Assembly (NCBI RefSeq): GCF_007896845.1
Contig: NZ_VOHS01000004.1
Location: 248,001-312,000, forward strand
Direction of reading: 5' to 3'
DNA length: 64,000 bases
DNA from: Chitinophaga pinensis
Lineage (GTDB): Bacteria; Bacteroidota; Bacteroidia; Chitinophagales; Chitinophagaceae
The notes beneath the pieces are model-generated. The model was not told the DNA's origin. It worked only from the letters and a program-made list of their open reading frames with translations, and ran no database searches. Shown here piece by piece: positions 19,801-27,997 of this stretch (position 1 is the first letter of the stretch; every line of letters begins with the position of its first letter). The position numbers and the translations under genes are program-made.

Positions 19801-20588
19801 GTAACTAAGGTGTGTACCATGTCCCAGCATGCCTTCAAACTGGCTGTCACTATTCCATGATCTGTCCCATTGAAGCGGAATAGGCCCCGGCAACTGAAAA
19901 TCGGTACCATCATAGATCACAATACCCTGTACGAGGTCAACCGGTTCAAATCCTTTTTTACACAATGCCTTACTCAGTTTGTTGCTACCTATTTTTCCTT
20001 TTAAGGCATGATTGAATTTTGTCAGTCCTTTCTTACCGATTTTGCCCAATCCTTTCATCAGTGCGCCAAACCCAAATGACATCACAAGATTCAGCAATAC
20101 ACCTGCCCAGTCAGGCACATAAGGGCCACCTACCATCACCGGTTTTCCGAAGGAAAGCGGAATAGAAAAAGAGGTAGGTAAATACATGCTGGGGATTGGT
20201 TTCAGTTTCTTTCCCGGCTGTAAGGAGAGCGGAATACCGATATCGTTACAGGTCATCAGCATATGTCCTGTAGGACTTAATAATCTGCCTTCTGCCGTCA
20301 CTGTCTTGCTGCCAAAGAAATTCACAGAGTCATGTCCGATCATTGGCGCCAGCAGCCATGGGCCTCCCATTGGAAAGTGAAAGAGAATGATAATGATCCC
20401 GCTTGTATCACTGACACCGCGTGGTACATGATTTACTTTTGTGGTAGCGCCCATGAATGGAATATAGTCCATGGGATCGAGCACGAATCCTATGTAAGGG
20501 TGGGGCAGGGAATGGGAAATCCCAGCAGGATAACAATGTGGATATCAAGCCCTATGACGGGTATGAAATGTTTATTGCTGACCAGCAT
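16503..20588 (-). pseudogene. PAAR-like/Rhs polymorphic toxin of the type VI system, interrupted
   Basis: The gene encodes a type VI tip effector of about 1,360 aa. An ATG at 20588 starts MLVSNKHFIPVIGLDIH; a PAAR-like region follows (DPMDYIPFMGATTKVNHVPRG, CNDIGIPLS), then DUF6531 (PVDLVQGIVIYDGTDFQLPGP), many YD repeats, and the Rhs-core end RFAGQYEDAETGLYYNRFRYY ... DPLGL. A variable tip of about 131 aa follows. The frame is broken five times: a missing C in the G4 run at 20502-20505, an extra base near 19599-19602, a missing G at the C4 run 19031-19034, an indel near 18695-18705, and an in-frame TGA at 17865-17867. Each piece is clearly collinear Rhs sequence. Confidence 0.85.
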
Positions 20589-20608
20589 ATGTAATTATTT
20601 TTAAGAGA

Positions 20609-21979
20609 CTATAAAGCCTCGGGTTCTTCCATTTCGAGTGGCAGGATCAATGGTGCTCTTTTCTTGCGGATATTGTCTACATCGGCTTTCCAGTCTTCGC
20701 CAAAGAGCCGGCCCATTCTTTCGTCTATATCCTGTATGATGTTTTGTTTCCGGTTTGCATGTGCATAATCATAGTAGTCACGCAACAGATAGATGTAAAT
20801 AGAAGCCGTGATTTCTTCATCCGGCAGCTGCCATCCAGCCAGATAGCCTTTTTCCAGTACATCATAATAGCGGCTGCTGTCTTTTCTTCTGCAGAGTTCT
20901 GCAGCCTGATACCAGGCATTCAATGCCTGTTGGGAGAATTTATGTAGTTCAGCCAGTTCGGCCTGTTGTATAAACCAGTTGATAGCTTCTGTGAAGCGGC
21001 GGCGTATCTGCGCATAAGCGCCGTGATATCCGTAGAATTGTACCATTAATGGCAGACAGGCGCCATCTCCCTGTTGAAAACCCTGTTTGGATATGCGCTG
21101 TCCGCGTTCCAGCAGTTCAGGTATTTTCGGATCTTTCTTAAAGTGAAAAAGCATGCCTGCATACATGATATGTGCGGTGGCAAATAATCCTTTGTTACCA
21201 CTGCGTTGCGTAGTGTCCAATGCCTGTTGGCCCCAGCGATGCAGACGTTTTACATCTTTATCTTTGAGTGCTGCCCCCATTTCGAATACGCACTTGCGCA
21301 GCATGATTTCCGGATCATTCGGATTACCGGCGCCAGCCAGTTTTTTTATGGCGCCATGCAGATCCATCGGAATATGAAGGTGCAACAGCATATCCGGAAA
21401 ATATCTGTCCTGCAGGGCAAAGTGATCTGCATCTACATGATCGATGACCAGTAATTTTACACCTGCCGGTATTCCTTTTTTAAGCAGATTACTGATCCAG
21501 TTCTTCATATCCTTTGTACTGCTGACCTGCCGGGGGATCAGTGCCAGTACCAATTCTTTTCTTTCCTGCGGTAATGCCTGTTTAAAACTTTCCAGCAATG
21601 ATAACAAGGTATCATCCATCTGAAAGCCCCGCTGCTTTTCTAATGCCTGTCTGTATGGACTGGGATCCCATTGAAAGGAAGTCCGCTGTTGTACCTGCTC
21701 CAGCAGTCCGGTACTTTTATCATAAGTATCCAGCCAGTCTTTGATCAGGGCTGCGCTGAAAGTGTCTTCATCTTCGAAAGAGGTGAGGTGTGTAACAAAC
21801 ACTTCCGGCAGACTCCCATGTTCAGAAGATTCCAGTTTACAGAAACCTTCGTAGACACGCGCTTCCTCCGGTTTGATAATGAACCGTACAAATCGCAGGG
21901 ATGGTTTTCCCGTTGTTTTCTCCCGCCATTGCTGCTGTATCTTATTGACCAGTTGCGCTATAGGATTGTGTTCATTCAT
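20609..21979 (-). CDS. Unrecognised 456-aa protein between VgrG and Rhs, candidate effector adaptor
   Basis: I do not recognise this family. The protein is soluble, with no signal peptide or membrane segment. The N-terminal 200 residues look alpha/beta, with a strand-like segment GVKLLVIDHVDADHFALQD near 190. The C-terminal half is rich in paired helices with repeated Ala/Tyr/Trp spacing (AINWFIQQAELAELHKFSQQALNAWYQAAELC), like TPR or related solenoids. It lies 9 bases after the VgrG stop and 20 bases before the PAAR-Rhs start, the position where other type VI systems encode loading adaptors or chaperones. An adaptor role is inferred from position only. Confidence 0.75.
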   Translation of the reverse strand: MNEHNPIAQLVNKIQQQWREKTTGKPSLRFVRFIIKPEEARVYEGFCKLESSEHGSLPEVFVTHLTSFEDEDTFSAALIKDWLDTYDKSTGLLEQVQQRTSFQWDPSPYRQALEKQRGFQMDDTLLSLLESFKQALPQERKELVLALIPRQVSSTKDMKNWISNLLKKGIPAGVKLLVIDHVDADHFALQDRYFPDMLLHLHIPMDLHGAIKKLAGAGNPNDPEIMLRKCVFEMGAALKDKDVKRLHRWGQQALDTTQRSGNKGLFATAHIMYAGMLFHFKKDPKIPELLERGQRISKQGFQQGDGACLPLMVQFYGYHGAYAQIRRRFTEAINWFIQQAELAELHKFSQQALNAWYQAAELCRRKDSSRYYDVLEKGYLAGWQLPDEEITASIYIYLLRDYYDYAHANRKQNIIQDIDERMGRLFGEDWKADVDNIRKKRAPLILPLEMEEPEAL

Positions 21980-21988
21980 AGTGTTGGA

Positions 21989-23842
21989 TTAACAGTTCAG
22001 GTTCAGCATGCCGCCAACGATATCCGTGGTCACTTTTCCGTTTACTTTGACGTTGCCTTTGCTACTGTCAATATTTACCACATTTTCACCTGCTGCATAG
22101 AAGTTTTTGGTGTCAATATAGAGGTTGGATCCGCTGGAAACGGTATTGGCAGATTCTGCTGCAGACGTAATGGTTTTGGCGCCGCTTTCTATATTGTTTG
22201 CTGCGTTATCCACCAGTATGCTGGCATTTTCTTCACCAATAAATACTTTCTCTGTACCGACGATGTGTATTTCTTTAGATTTGAATTCAATTTTATTTGG
22301 TGCTTCCACAACGATATGATCTTCTGTTTTCACAGTGATCAGTGTCTGAGAACTGACGGTGATATTACCTGCACCATCCATGGCCATACTGCTGCCATTT
22401 TTATCTGTCACCGTAATACTGCCGGCTGCATCATTCAGGAGGATTGTATTCCCACTTCTGGTTTTCAGGGCTTTCATATCATTGCCTGAATTGCCATAGC
22501 TGCTCTTCGCACCGCCGTTGTAGGTAGCACCGATAACGAATGGTTGTTCCGGATTACCGCCTTCAAATTCAGTAATCACTTCTTCACCTACTTCCGGCAT
22601 GATGAACATACCTTTATCACCACCACCTGAAGCAGATACCACTCTTATCCATGGTGTCTGTCCCTGTTGCATCCAGCGGAAACGAACACGGATACGGCCC
22701 AACCCTTTAGGATCATTATTTTCGGTTACAACAGCAGATTGTGGTTCTGTATAAGGAATATTACTGAGGTTGATATGTGGTGTGGCCACATCTGCAGGAA
22801 TACCCTCAAACATATTGTGATAGCTGCCATTGGCGCCACAGTAGTGACGTATATTAGTGATCATGAATTCACCATGATGTTGTTCTGTACCCATAGCAGC
22901 TTCTTTGATGCTGACAGTATCGCCGATACGGAAAGAAGGATTGGTGCTGCTACCTTTGATAGTCACCATTTTGGCAAGTTTCCCTTTTTTCTGTAAGGTC
23001 GTCAGTTTATCCAGCTGTGCTTTTGCGCTGCTGTTGAAAGGGTAATTCATTTTATACAAACCTTCACGGCTGTATAACTTACTGCTGATATCACTGGCAT
23101 GTTGGGAATAAGCATTCAGCTTACCCGTTTCTTTTGATTGTGTGGTATCTTCTACCACTTTATCCTGCCGGTAATCATAACCATTCAGTTTGGCGTTGTT
23201 GGGTTTTACAGATAATGCAATATTGAATTCCAGCAGATCTACCTGATGGGTCAATGTTGCTTTCTGCGGAGAATATTTACCAAATACCACTTGCTGACCA
23301 TCATAGAAGAACCATTCTCCATGGCGTTCAGACAGACGGCGAATAAATTCGTAAGAAGTTTCTTTATACTGCACCACATATTTCTGCGTCTCTTTTGTAT
23401 CCGGATTGATGGCTGTTTTCAGCACATTCGGCGGATAACTTTTAACAGTTGCAGATACGATGTCAGACACTGATTTGTTTTCGTAGAAAGTGATGTGCGG
23501 ATCATCATCCAGCAGAATACTCGGACTATGCCCACGGATGATGCAATGACCATGTGTGCCATCGCCCATTTTTCCTGTGGTGATGTTGGTAACGATCCCT
23601 TTAAAGATAAGGTCTTTCACACCCGGTAATTGCTCTGCAGGAGCCACGGTGATCTCGATTTCTTCTCCCAGAAATTTATTCGCAGCACCGGAGATGCCGC
23701 CTCCCAGTTTTTCAAACCAGTCATAGCTCACATATATTTCAAACTCATGATGGTCATCCAGATACTGTCTCAGTTCAATCGTATTGAAGGTCTGGAACTG
23801 TTGTCCGGCTATGGAGAATGAGGTACTTGTATTCAGTGCCAT
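21989..23842 (-). CDS. vgrG: Type VI secretion tip protein VgrG
   Basis: This 617-aa spike protein punctures target cells and carries effectors. The N-terminal 360 residues form the phage-tail gp27/GPD-like domain (ITFYENKSVSDIV, YKETSYEFIRRLSERHGEWFFYDGQQV). The OB-fold gp5 domain is at about 375-460 (NDPKGLGRIRVRFRW, GQTPWIRVVS, MPEVGEEVITEFEGGNPEQPFVIGATYN). A long beta-helix tail of short repeats follows (KFIE/VTVKTEDHIVVEAPNKIEF). There is no extra C-terminal effector domain. The gene is intact and sits in an operon with Hcp upstream and the PAAR-Rhs gene downstream. Confidence 0.95.
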   Translation of the reverse strand: MALNTSTSFSIAGQQFQTFNTIELRQYLDDHHEFEIYVSYDWFEKLGGGISGAANKFLGEEIEITVAPAEQLPGVKDLIFKGIVTNITTGKMGDGTHGHCIIRGHSPSILLDDDPHITFYENKSVSDIVSATVKSYPPNVLKTAINPDTKETQKYVVQYKETSYEFIRRLSERHGEWFFYDGQQVVFGKYSPQKATLTHQVDLLEFNIALSVKPNNAKLNGYDYRQDKVVEDTTQSKETGKLNAYSQHASDISSKLYSREGLYKMNYPFNSSAKAQLDKLTTLQKKGKLAKMVTIKGSSTNPSFRIGDTVSIKEAAMGTEQHHGEFMITNIRHYCGANGSYHNMFEGIPADVATPHINLSNIPYTEPQSAVVTENNDPKGLGRIRVRFRWMQQGQTPWIRVVSASGGGDKGMFIMPEVGEEVITEFEGGNPEQPFVIGATYNGGAKSSYGNSGNDMKALKTRSGNTILLNDAAGSITVTDKNGSSMAMDGAGNITVSSQTLITVKTEDHIVVEAPNKIEFKSKEIHIVGTEKVFIGEENASILVDNAANNIESGAKTITSAAESANTVSSGSNLYIDTKNFYAAGENVVNIDSSKGNVKVNGKVTTDIVGGMLNLNC

Positions 23843-23911
23843 AATATAAAAATTTGGAATGCAGCGTTGGCAGCAGCTGAGTGAAAAAGCGTTTCATCTG
23901 TTGCCTGCGCT

Positions 23912-24721
23912 TTAATTTTTATTATGTTTTTCCTTTAGTAACAATGGTCTGTTTAGTTCGCCTTCCACCTGTTGTGGTTGAAGGGCGATGTTTTCTCCTT
24001 TGAAACTGACATTAAAACTGGAGATGCTGGCGGCTCCCTGTTTATCGGCGGTGACCTGAAACATATTAGATGAGGTAATGTTCCATGATTTGTAACCGGG
24101 TAGTCCGTTAATGATACCGTTTGTGTCAGTGACTACATCATTGTACAGTAAGGCGCCTTTATCATCATACACGTCAAACTGTTTGCCTTTGAAATAGTAA
24201 GAGAGATAGTTATTGGAATGCATCCATAAAGGCGCATCTTTTTCTTCTTTTGGCACGGGGCCCATCTGTATAGAGTCTCTTTTGCCATCCGGATAGGCGA
24301 GGCCTATCCACAGATCCAGTGGATCGTTATGATGACTGATCAGACTAAAATGTACACTGTCATATATTGCTGATTGTCCGCCGGTAAAAATGGGCTTATC
24401 CAGCAACCATTCTTTTCGTTGCCCGGCGTGATTGGTCCCTTTTACAGCAATGGGGAAATTTTCTGCACCATAGGTATAGACGCTTACTTCCTGTTGTTGA
24501 TGGAGGGTTCTTGTGCGTAGTGCACTCACCGGACTGAGGTACTTTGTAAAATCAACTGTTTTCCAGAATGTATCCTGCGGAGGATGTGCTTTACGTGCTT
24601 CGAGGTATTGCTTAGGCATCCACACGGCATCTTTCACTGCCACTTTACCGGTCTGGCTTTGTGCACAGATGCTGGTGGCTGTGTAGAATAGTGAAAGACA
24701 TATCAGATAGCATATTTTCAT
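23912..24721 (-). CDS. Secreted protein, candidate immunity to the Tae4-like amidase
   Basis: This 269-aa protein has a signal peptide (MKICYLICLSLFYTATSICAQ) and no recognised domain. The mature part is predicted beta-rich, with no lipobox. The gene starts 6 bases after the stop of the Tae4-like gene. Amidase effectors act in the periplasm, so their immunity proteins must be exported; position and signal peptide fit that. It is much longer than the known Tai4 family and shows no obvious resemblance to it, so it would be a different immunity type. Confidence 0.6.
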   Translation of the reverse strand: MKICYLICLSLFYTATSICAQSQTGKVAVKDAVWMPKQYLEARKAHPPQDTFWKTVDFTKYLSPVSALRTRTLHQQQEVSVYTYGAENFPIAVKGTNHAGQRKEWLLDKPIFTGGQSAIYDSVHFSLISHHNDPLDLWIGLAYPDGKRDSIQMGPVPKEEKDAPLWMHSNNYLSYYFKGKQFDVYDDKGALLYNDVVTDTNGIINGLPGYKSWNITSSNMFQVTADKQGAASISSFNVSFKGENIALQPQQVEGELNRPLLLKEKHNKN

Positions 24722-24727
24722 ACAGTG

Positions 24728-25225
24728 TCAGTTTACTTCCCAGAACCAGATCTCTTTTACCCGGCTGTCATTGGTATAATCGCCGGTGGCTGTCATAATT
24801 TGTGTGTTGACATGATACAGGAGATCGATGTGGTCGCCTGTATTGTTGGTACCGTAGAAGTCTTTAAAAAAAATGATGCCATTTTTTGACCAGTACTGGT
24901 TTGTGAGAAAGGCATTTTTCTGGGCCGCATTGCTGCATATTACCTGCAATGGTTTACCAAAATTGCGCCATAACCAGGTGGCCAGACTTTCTGCTCCTCT
25001 GGCGTAGCCATGTTTACATTTGGGATCCGTGTAGTTGGATAATGTGATGCCGGCTTTAATGAGGCAATGAGACATACGGATGGCACACTGATTTTCATAG
25101 TGATAAAATCCGTTTTTATCTTTTTCATCGCAGGGCATAGCATGGGCACTTCCCGCCGGTGCCTGGGAATCGTGTGGATAACTGCTCCATAATGTACTGA
25201 AAGCAGGGAATTTTTTCAGGGCCAT
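24728..25225 (-). CDS. Type VI amidase effector, Tae4-like
   Basis: This 165-aa protein resembles Tae4 peptidoglycan amidases, NlpC/P60-like cysteine hydrolases that cut the stem-peptide cross-link region of competitor cell walls. The catalytic cysteine motif is NQCAIRMSHCLIKAG (Cys47), and the histidine is in GDHIDLLYH (His132). There is no signal peptide, as expected for an effector loaded inside or onto Hcp. It lies between Hcp and an exported immunity candidate. The effector family is well supported; the precise bond cleaved is inferred from the family. Confidence 0.82.
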   Translation of the reverse strand: MALKKFPAFSTLWSSYPHDSQAPAGSAHAMPCDEKDKNGFYHYENQCAIRMSHCLIKAGITLSNYTDPKCKHGYARGAESLATWLWRNFGKPLQVICSNAAQKNAFLTNQYWSKNGIIFFKDFYGTNNTGDHIDLLYHVNTQIMTATGDYTNDSRVKEIWFWEVN

Positions 25226-25292
25226 GAGTACAATGTTTTAATCAGTGATCACATGATATATCGGGGTAACAAAACAGCCGGCAGAGTCCTTA

Positions 25293-25685
25293 TCAGGATT
25301 GCGGCCACGGGTTTTTATACACGGAACTGCCCAGCTGTACTTCTCTGGCTGACAGTACCATTTTGATCTGCATGGGAACATCGCCTGCTGCTTTGAAATG
25401 CTCTTCATATTCTACGCAGTAGGCATCAGTGAATTTTAATTCCTTCATTTTAGACATGGCGTCACGGCGATAAAAAACAATGCTGCCACTTTTGGTCTGC
25501 GTGTTAGATACCATCCAGTCAAAGAGGTTTGTATTACCATCTGATTCTACCAATACAGTAACAGCACCTCCCGTCGGACGGGCAGCGGGTTTTCCGTTGT
25601 GATCTGTATGTTGGGCGAAAGAAAAATGGCAATCCAATACATTGAGTTCTTCTCCGTCTATACGCATAACTGCTTTAAATGACAT
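25293..25685 (-). CDS. tssD: Type VI secretion tube protein Hcp (TssD), Bacteroidota type
   Basis: This 130-aa protein matches the Bacteroidota TssD/Hcp family: MSFKAVMRIDGEELNVLDCHFSFAQ, GSIVFYRRDAMSKMKELKFTDAYCVEYEEHF and the KMVLSAREVQLG end. Hcp forms the hexameric inner tube and carries small effectors. It is the first gene of the minus-strand effector island. Sheath and baseplate genes are absent from this window, so it probably supplements a core locus elsewhere. Confidence 0.93.
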   Translation of the reverse strand: MSFKAVMRIDGEELNVLDCHFSFAQHTDHNGKPAARPTGGAVTVLVESDGNTNLFDWMVSNTQTKSGSIVFYRRDAMSKMKELKFTDAYCVEYEEHFKAAGDVPMQIKMVLSAREVQLGSSVYKNPWPQS

Positions 25686-26158
25686 ATCCTTGAGGTTTTG
25701 CTTGATTAATATGGTATTAGTAATGAAATTTTTATGGGCAGCAAATGAAAATGTATATGGAAATTGGGGACCGGATTAACTGCTTCAGCAAGCGGCAGGT
25801 TTTTCCATAGTTACTAAAATTCAGATGCCGGATTAACGCTTATAACTATTCAATTAAAGATACATGGTCAATGCGAAAATAAATATTCCGGGACATATTG
25901 TGAATTATTTTATCAAAAAAAACAGATTAAAAAAGATGTTACTGTTCTGTTTGCTGAGCTTGTGGAAGTTCGCACAAAGGGAGATTTGCTGCGGGGCAAT
26001 TTACAGATAAATGCTGCGGGGGAACAAGGGAACTTATCTATCTTGAATACAGATCCGGTTTGATAAAGCTTTGATAATACTCATCCTTCGTTCATCCTTC
26101 GTTCATAAACGAAGGATGAACGAAGGATAATAAAAGGATAATAAATATCAGCAGCAGA
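25686..26158. other. Intergenic region upstream of Hcp
   Basis: These 473 bases are AT-rich and hold no supported gene. The distal end contains the 26083-26128 hairpin. The part next to Hcp should carry the promoter of the effector island, but I could not place a convincing -33/-7 pair. Confidence 0.5.
26083..26128 (-). repeat. 21-bp perfect hairpin built from a duplicated ATCCTTCGTTC unit
   Basis: The left arm (26083-26103) is two copies of ATCCTTCGTT joined by CA, and the right arm (26108-26128) is its perfect complement, with a 4-base CATA loop. It lies 31 bases beyond the stop of the phosphatase gene at 26159. Termination or RNA stabilisation of that gene is possible, though no T-run follows on the minus strand. 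Confidence 0.75.
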
Positions 26159-26983
26159 TCAGGCCATTACCCGGCTATCAGCAAAGAGTGTCCGGGCGAT
26201 CTCTTCCCCCACCAGATCTGCCATTGTTTCATTAGCTGCCAGTATGCCTGTGTCCGTTTGCAGGGAATAAGGTAAACCATCCAGAGTTCTGACCACACCA
26301 CCGGCCTCTTCCACCATCAGGGCGCCAGCCAGCCAGTCACAGGCATCATCCCCCGATTCCCAGAATGCGTCGATGCGGCCTGCGGCCACATAAGCCAGTT
26401 GTAAGGAAGAGGGACCTGTCATCCGGACAGCTCCTGCCTGCGGCAGCAAGTTTCCTAGTGTGTCCATCAGCTGACGTACTTCTTTTGTTGCCTTATCCGG
26501 CTGATTGGGATGGGCGGTTACCAATATAGCATCGCTGAGTCTGTTGCGTATATTCACAGAAAGTCTTTCACCATTCATCCAGGCTCCCTGCCCCCGGAGC
26601 GCAGTAAATAGTTCATCTTTTACCGCATCATAAATGACTGAGCATACGGTCAGTCCGTTTTCAATCAGTGCCAGCGATATGCACCATGGAGAGAATCCCT
26701 GCAGGAAATGAATAGCTCCATCCAGCGGATCGCAAACCCAATACCGGTCGCCCGGAGACGATTCTCTTTGCTGACGGGGGGCAAATTCGGCATCTGACCA
26801 GAGGATATCCGGTGCAATCGCCAGTAAGCCTTCCCGGATGATATTAGTGCAAATCGTGTTCACCCGTTTAAACTGGAACAGCATCTCCTGCTTATTCCAT
26901 GCTCTTACAGATGGGACCTCCTTTTTTATGCAATTTCCGGCCTTTTTAATGACCTCACTACTTTTTATAAGTAAAGTATTCAT
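26159..26983 (-). CDS. Inositol monophosphatase family protein
   Basis: This 274-aa protein belongs to the Mg-dependent inositol monophosphatase/SuhB/CysQ superfamily. The metal motif reads CDPLDGAIHFLQGFSPW near residue 87, with Ala where DPxDGT is normal. WSDAEF stands for the upstream acidic motif and DDACDWLAGALMVEEAGG for the C-terminal motif. The Thr to Ala change at the nucleophile-activating position may lower or alter activity. Substrates of the family include inositol phosphates, 3'-phosphoadenosine phosphates and sugar phosphates. It stands alone. Confidence 0.85.
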   Translation of the reverse strand: MNTLLIKSSEVIKKAGNCIKKEVPSVRAWNKQEMLFQFKRVNTICTNIIREGLLAIAPDILWSDAEFAPRQQRESSPGDRYWVCDPLDGAIHFLQGFSPWCISLALIENGLTVCSVIYDAVKDELFTALRGQGAWMNGERLSVNIRNRLSDAILVTAHPNQPDKATKEVRQLMDTLGNLLPQAGAVRMTGPSSLQLAYVAAGRIDAFWESGDDACDWLAGALMVEEAGGVVRTLDGLPYSLQTDTGILAANETMADLVGEEIARTLFADSRVMA

Positions 26984-27053
26984 CTTTCTTTTTTACAGCA
27001 AAGAAAGGCAGGAAAAAAGGGTAGGAATTGGAGTCGGGAAGGAAGATGTTGGA

Positions 27054-27893
27054 CTATTCGTGGAATTTGCTCCTGAAATTGCCCGGCGTATCACCGGTCA
27101 GTTTGCGGAACAGGCGGGAAAAGTAGGTATGATCCTCATAACCCAGTTCCCATGCGATGGTCTTGACAGGTTTGTCCGTGTAGTATAACAGGCGTTTCGC
27201 GGCATTCAGCATAGCATACTGCCGCCAGTAGGTCAGTGGGTAACCGGTTGTCTCCCTGACACAGTCATTCAGGTGAGCGGGCGTAATGTGCATTTGTTGG
27301 GCAAAAAAAGCGGGTGTCTGCGCGGCTCCTTCCTGTTGCAACAGTTGCATAAACTGACGGGTGATAGCCGCAGCCTGACGAATGCTTTGTGCGCCATTTT
27401 CAAGGATGCACTCAAATTCAGGTAATATCCGGTGAAAGAGTGCTTCACTGAGTCCTTTCATAATTGCCGGTTTATAACGTACAGGACAGCCGCCGGCGTT
27501 GAAGGTAGCCTGTAAACTGAGCGCCATCTGTATCAGGTCTCCGGCATCATGAAGTGGTGCATATTGCTGTTTTGTTTGCAGACTCTGAAAAGCAACTGCC
27601 AGCGTATCGGGTATCAGAAAAGGCGCAGTGGAAATGATCCATCCTTTTGCGCTGTGTACCTCATGCGCAAAGTGCACCTGCATAGGCTTGATCACCATCA
27701 AAGCAGGGGCTGTGCAGTGAAAAACTTCTCCCTCCATTTCCATTGTTCCGACACCCTCCGTCAGGATCATGACCAGATAATGATCATCCTGATGCGGCAT
27801 AGTGGCATAGGCAATATCTTCCGGGATATCTTCGATGACCAGACCGCCGATATTGGATGGCTCCAGCGAATAGAAAGGAAGCTGTTTTTTCAT
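27054..27893 (-). CDS. AraC family transcriptional regulator
   Basis: This 279-aa protein has an N-terminal cupin-like sensing region (GVGTMEMEGEVFHCTAPALMVIKPMQVHFAHEV) and a C-terminal double helix-turn-helix (FFAQQMHITPAHLNDCVRETTGYPLTYWRQ, VKTIAWELGYEDHTYFSRLFRKLTGDTPGNFR). The target is unknown. It shares orientation with the phosphatase gene, 70 bases apart. Confidence 0.93.
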   Translation of the reverse strand: MKKQLPFYSLEPSNIGGLVIEDIPEDIAYATMPHQDDHYLVMILTEGVGTMEMEGEVFHCTAPALMVIKPMQVHFAHEVHSAKGWIISTAPFLIPDTLAVAFQSLQTKQQYAPLHDAGDLIQMALSLQATFNAGGCPVRYKPAIMKGLSEALFHRILPEFECILENGAQSIRQAAAITRQFMQLLQQEGAAQTPAFFAQQMHITPAHLNDCVRETTGYPLTYWRQYAMLNAAKRLLYYTDKPVKTIAWELGYEDHTYFSRLFRKLTGDTPGNFRSKFHE

Positions 27894-27948
27894 GCCTGGT
27901 AAAAGTAGGCATATTCATCGGGGAATCAGGGTCGGATCGGGAAAAAGA

Positions 27949-27975
27949 AAAGCCGGACCATTACGATCCGGCTTT
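27949..27975 (-). terminator. Terminator of the TonB receptor-DUF4249 operon
   Basis: A 9-bp stem, AAAGCCGGA/TCCGGCTTT, with a 9-base loop lies 22 bases beyond the DUF4249 stop. On the minus strand it is followed by a T-rich tract. Confidence 0.75.
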
Positions 27976-27997
27976 CTACAGTTGCTATGTTGCGTTG

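Noticed and set aside
21671..22489. 272-aa open frame on the plus strand opposite VgrG and the 456-aa gene
   Set aside because: It spans the boundary of two well-supported minus-strand genes, has Cys/Phe-rich composition typical of antisense reading, and matches no family.
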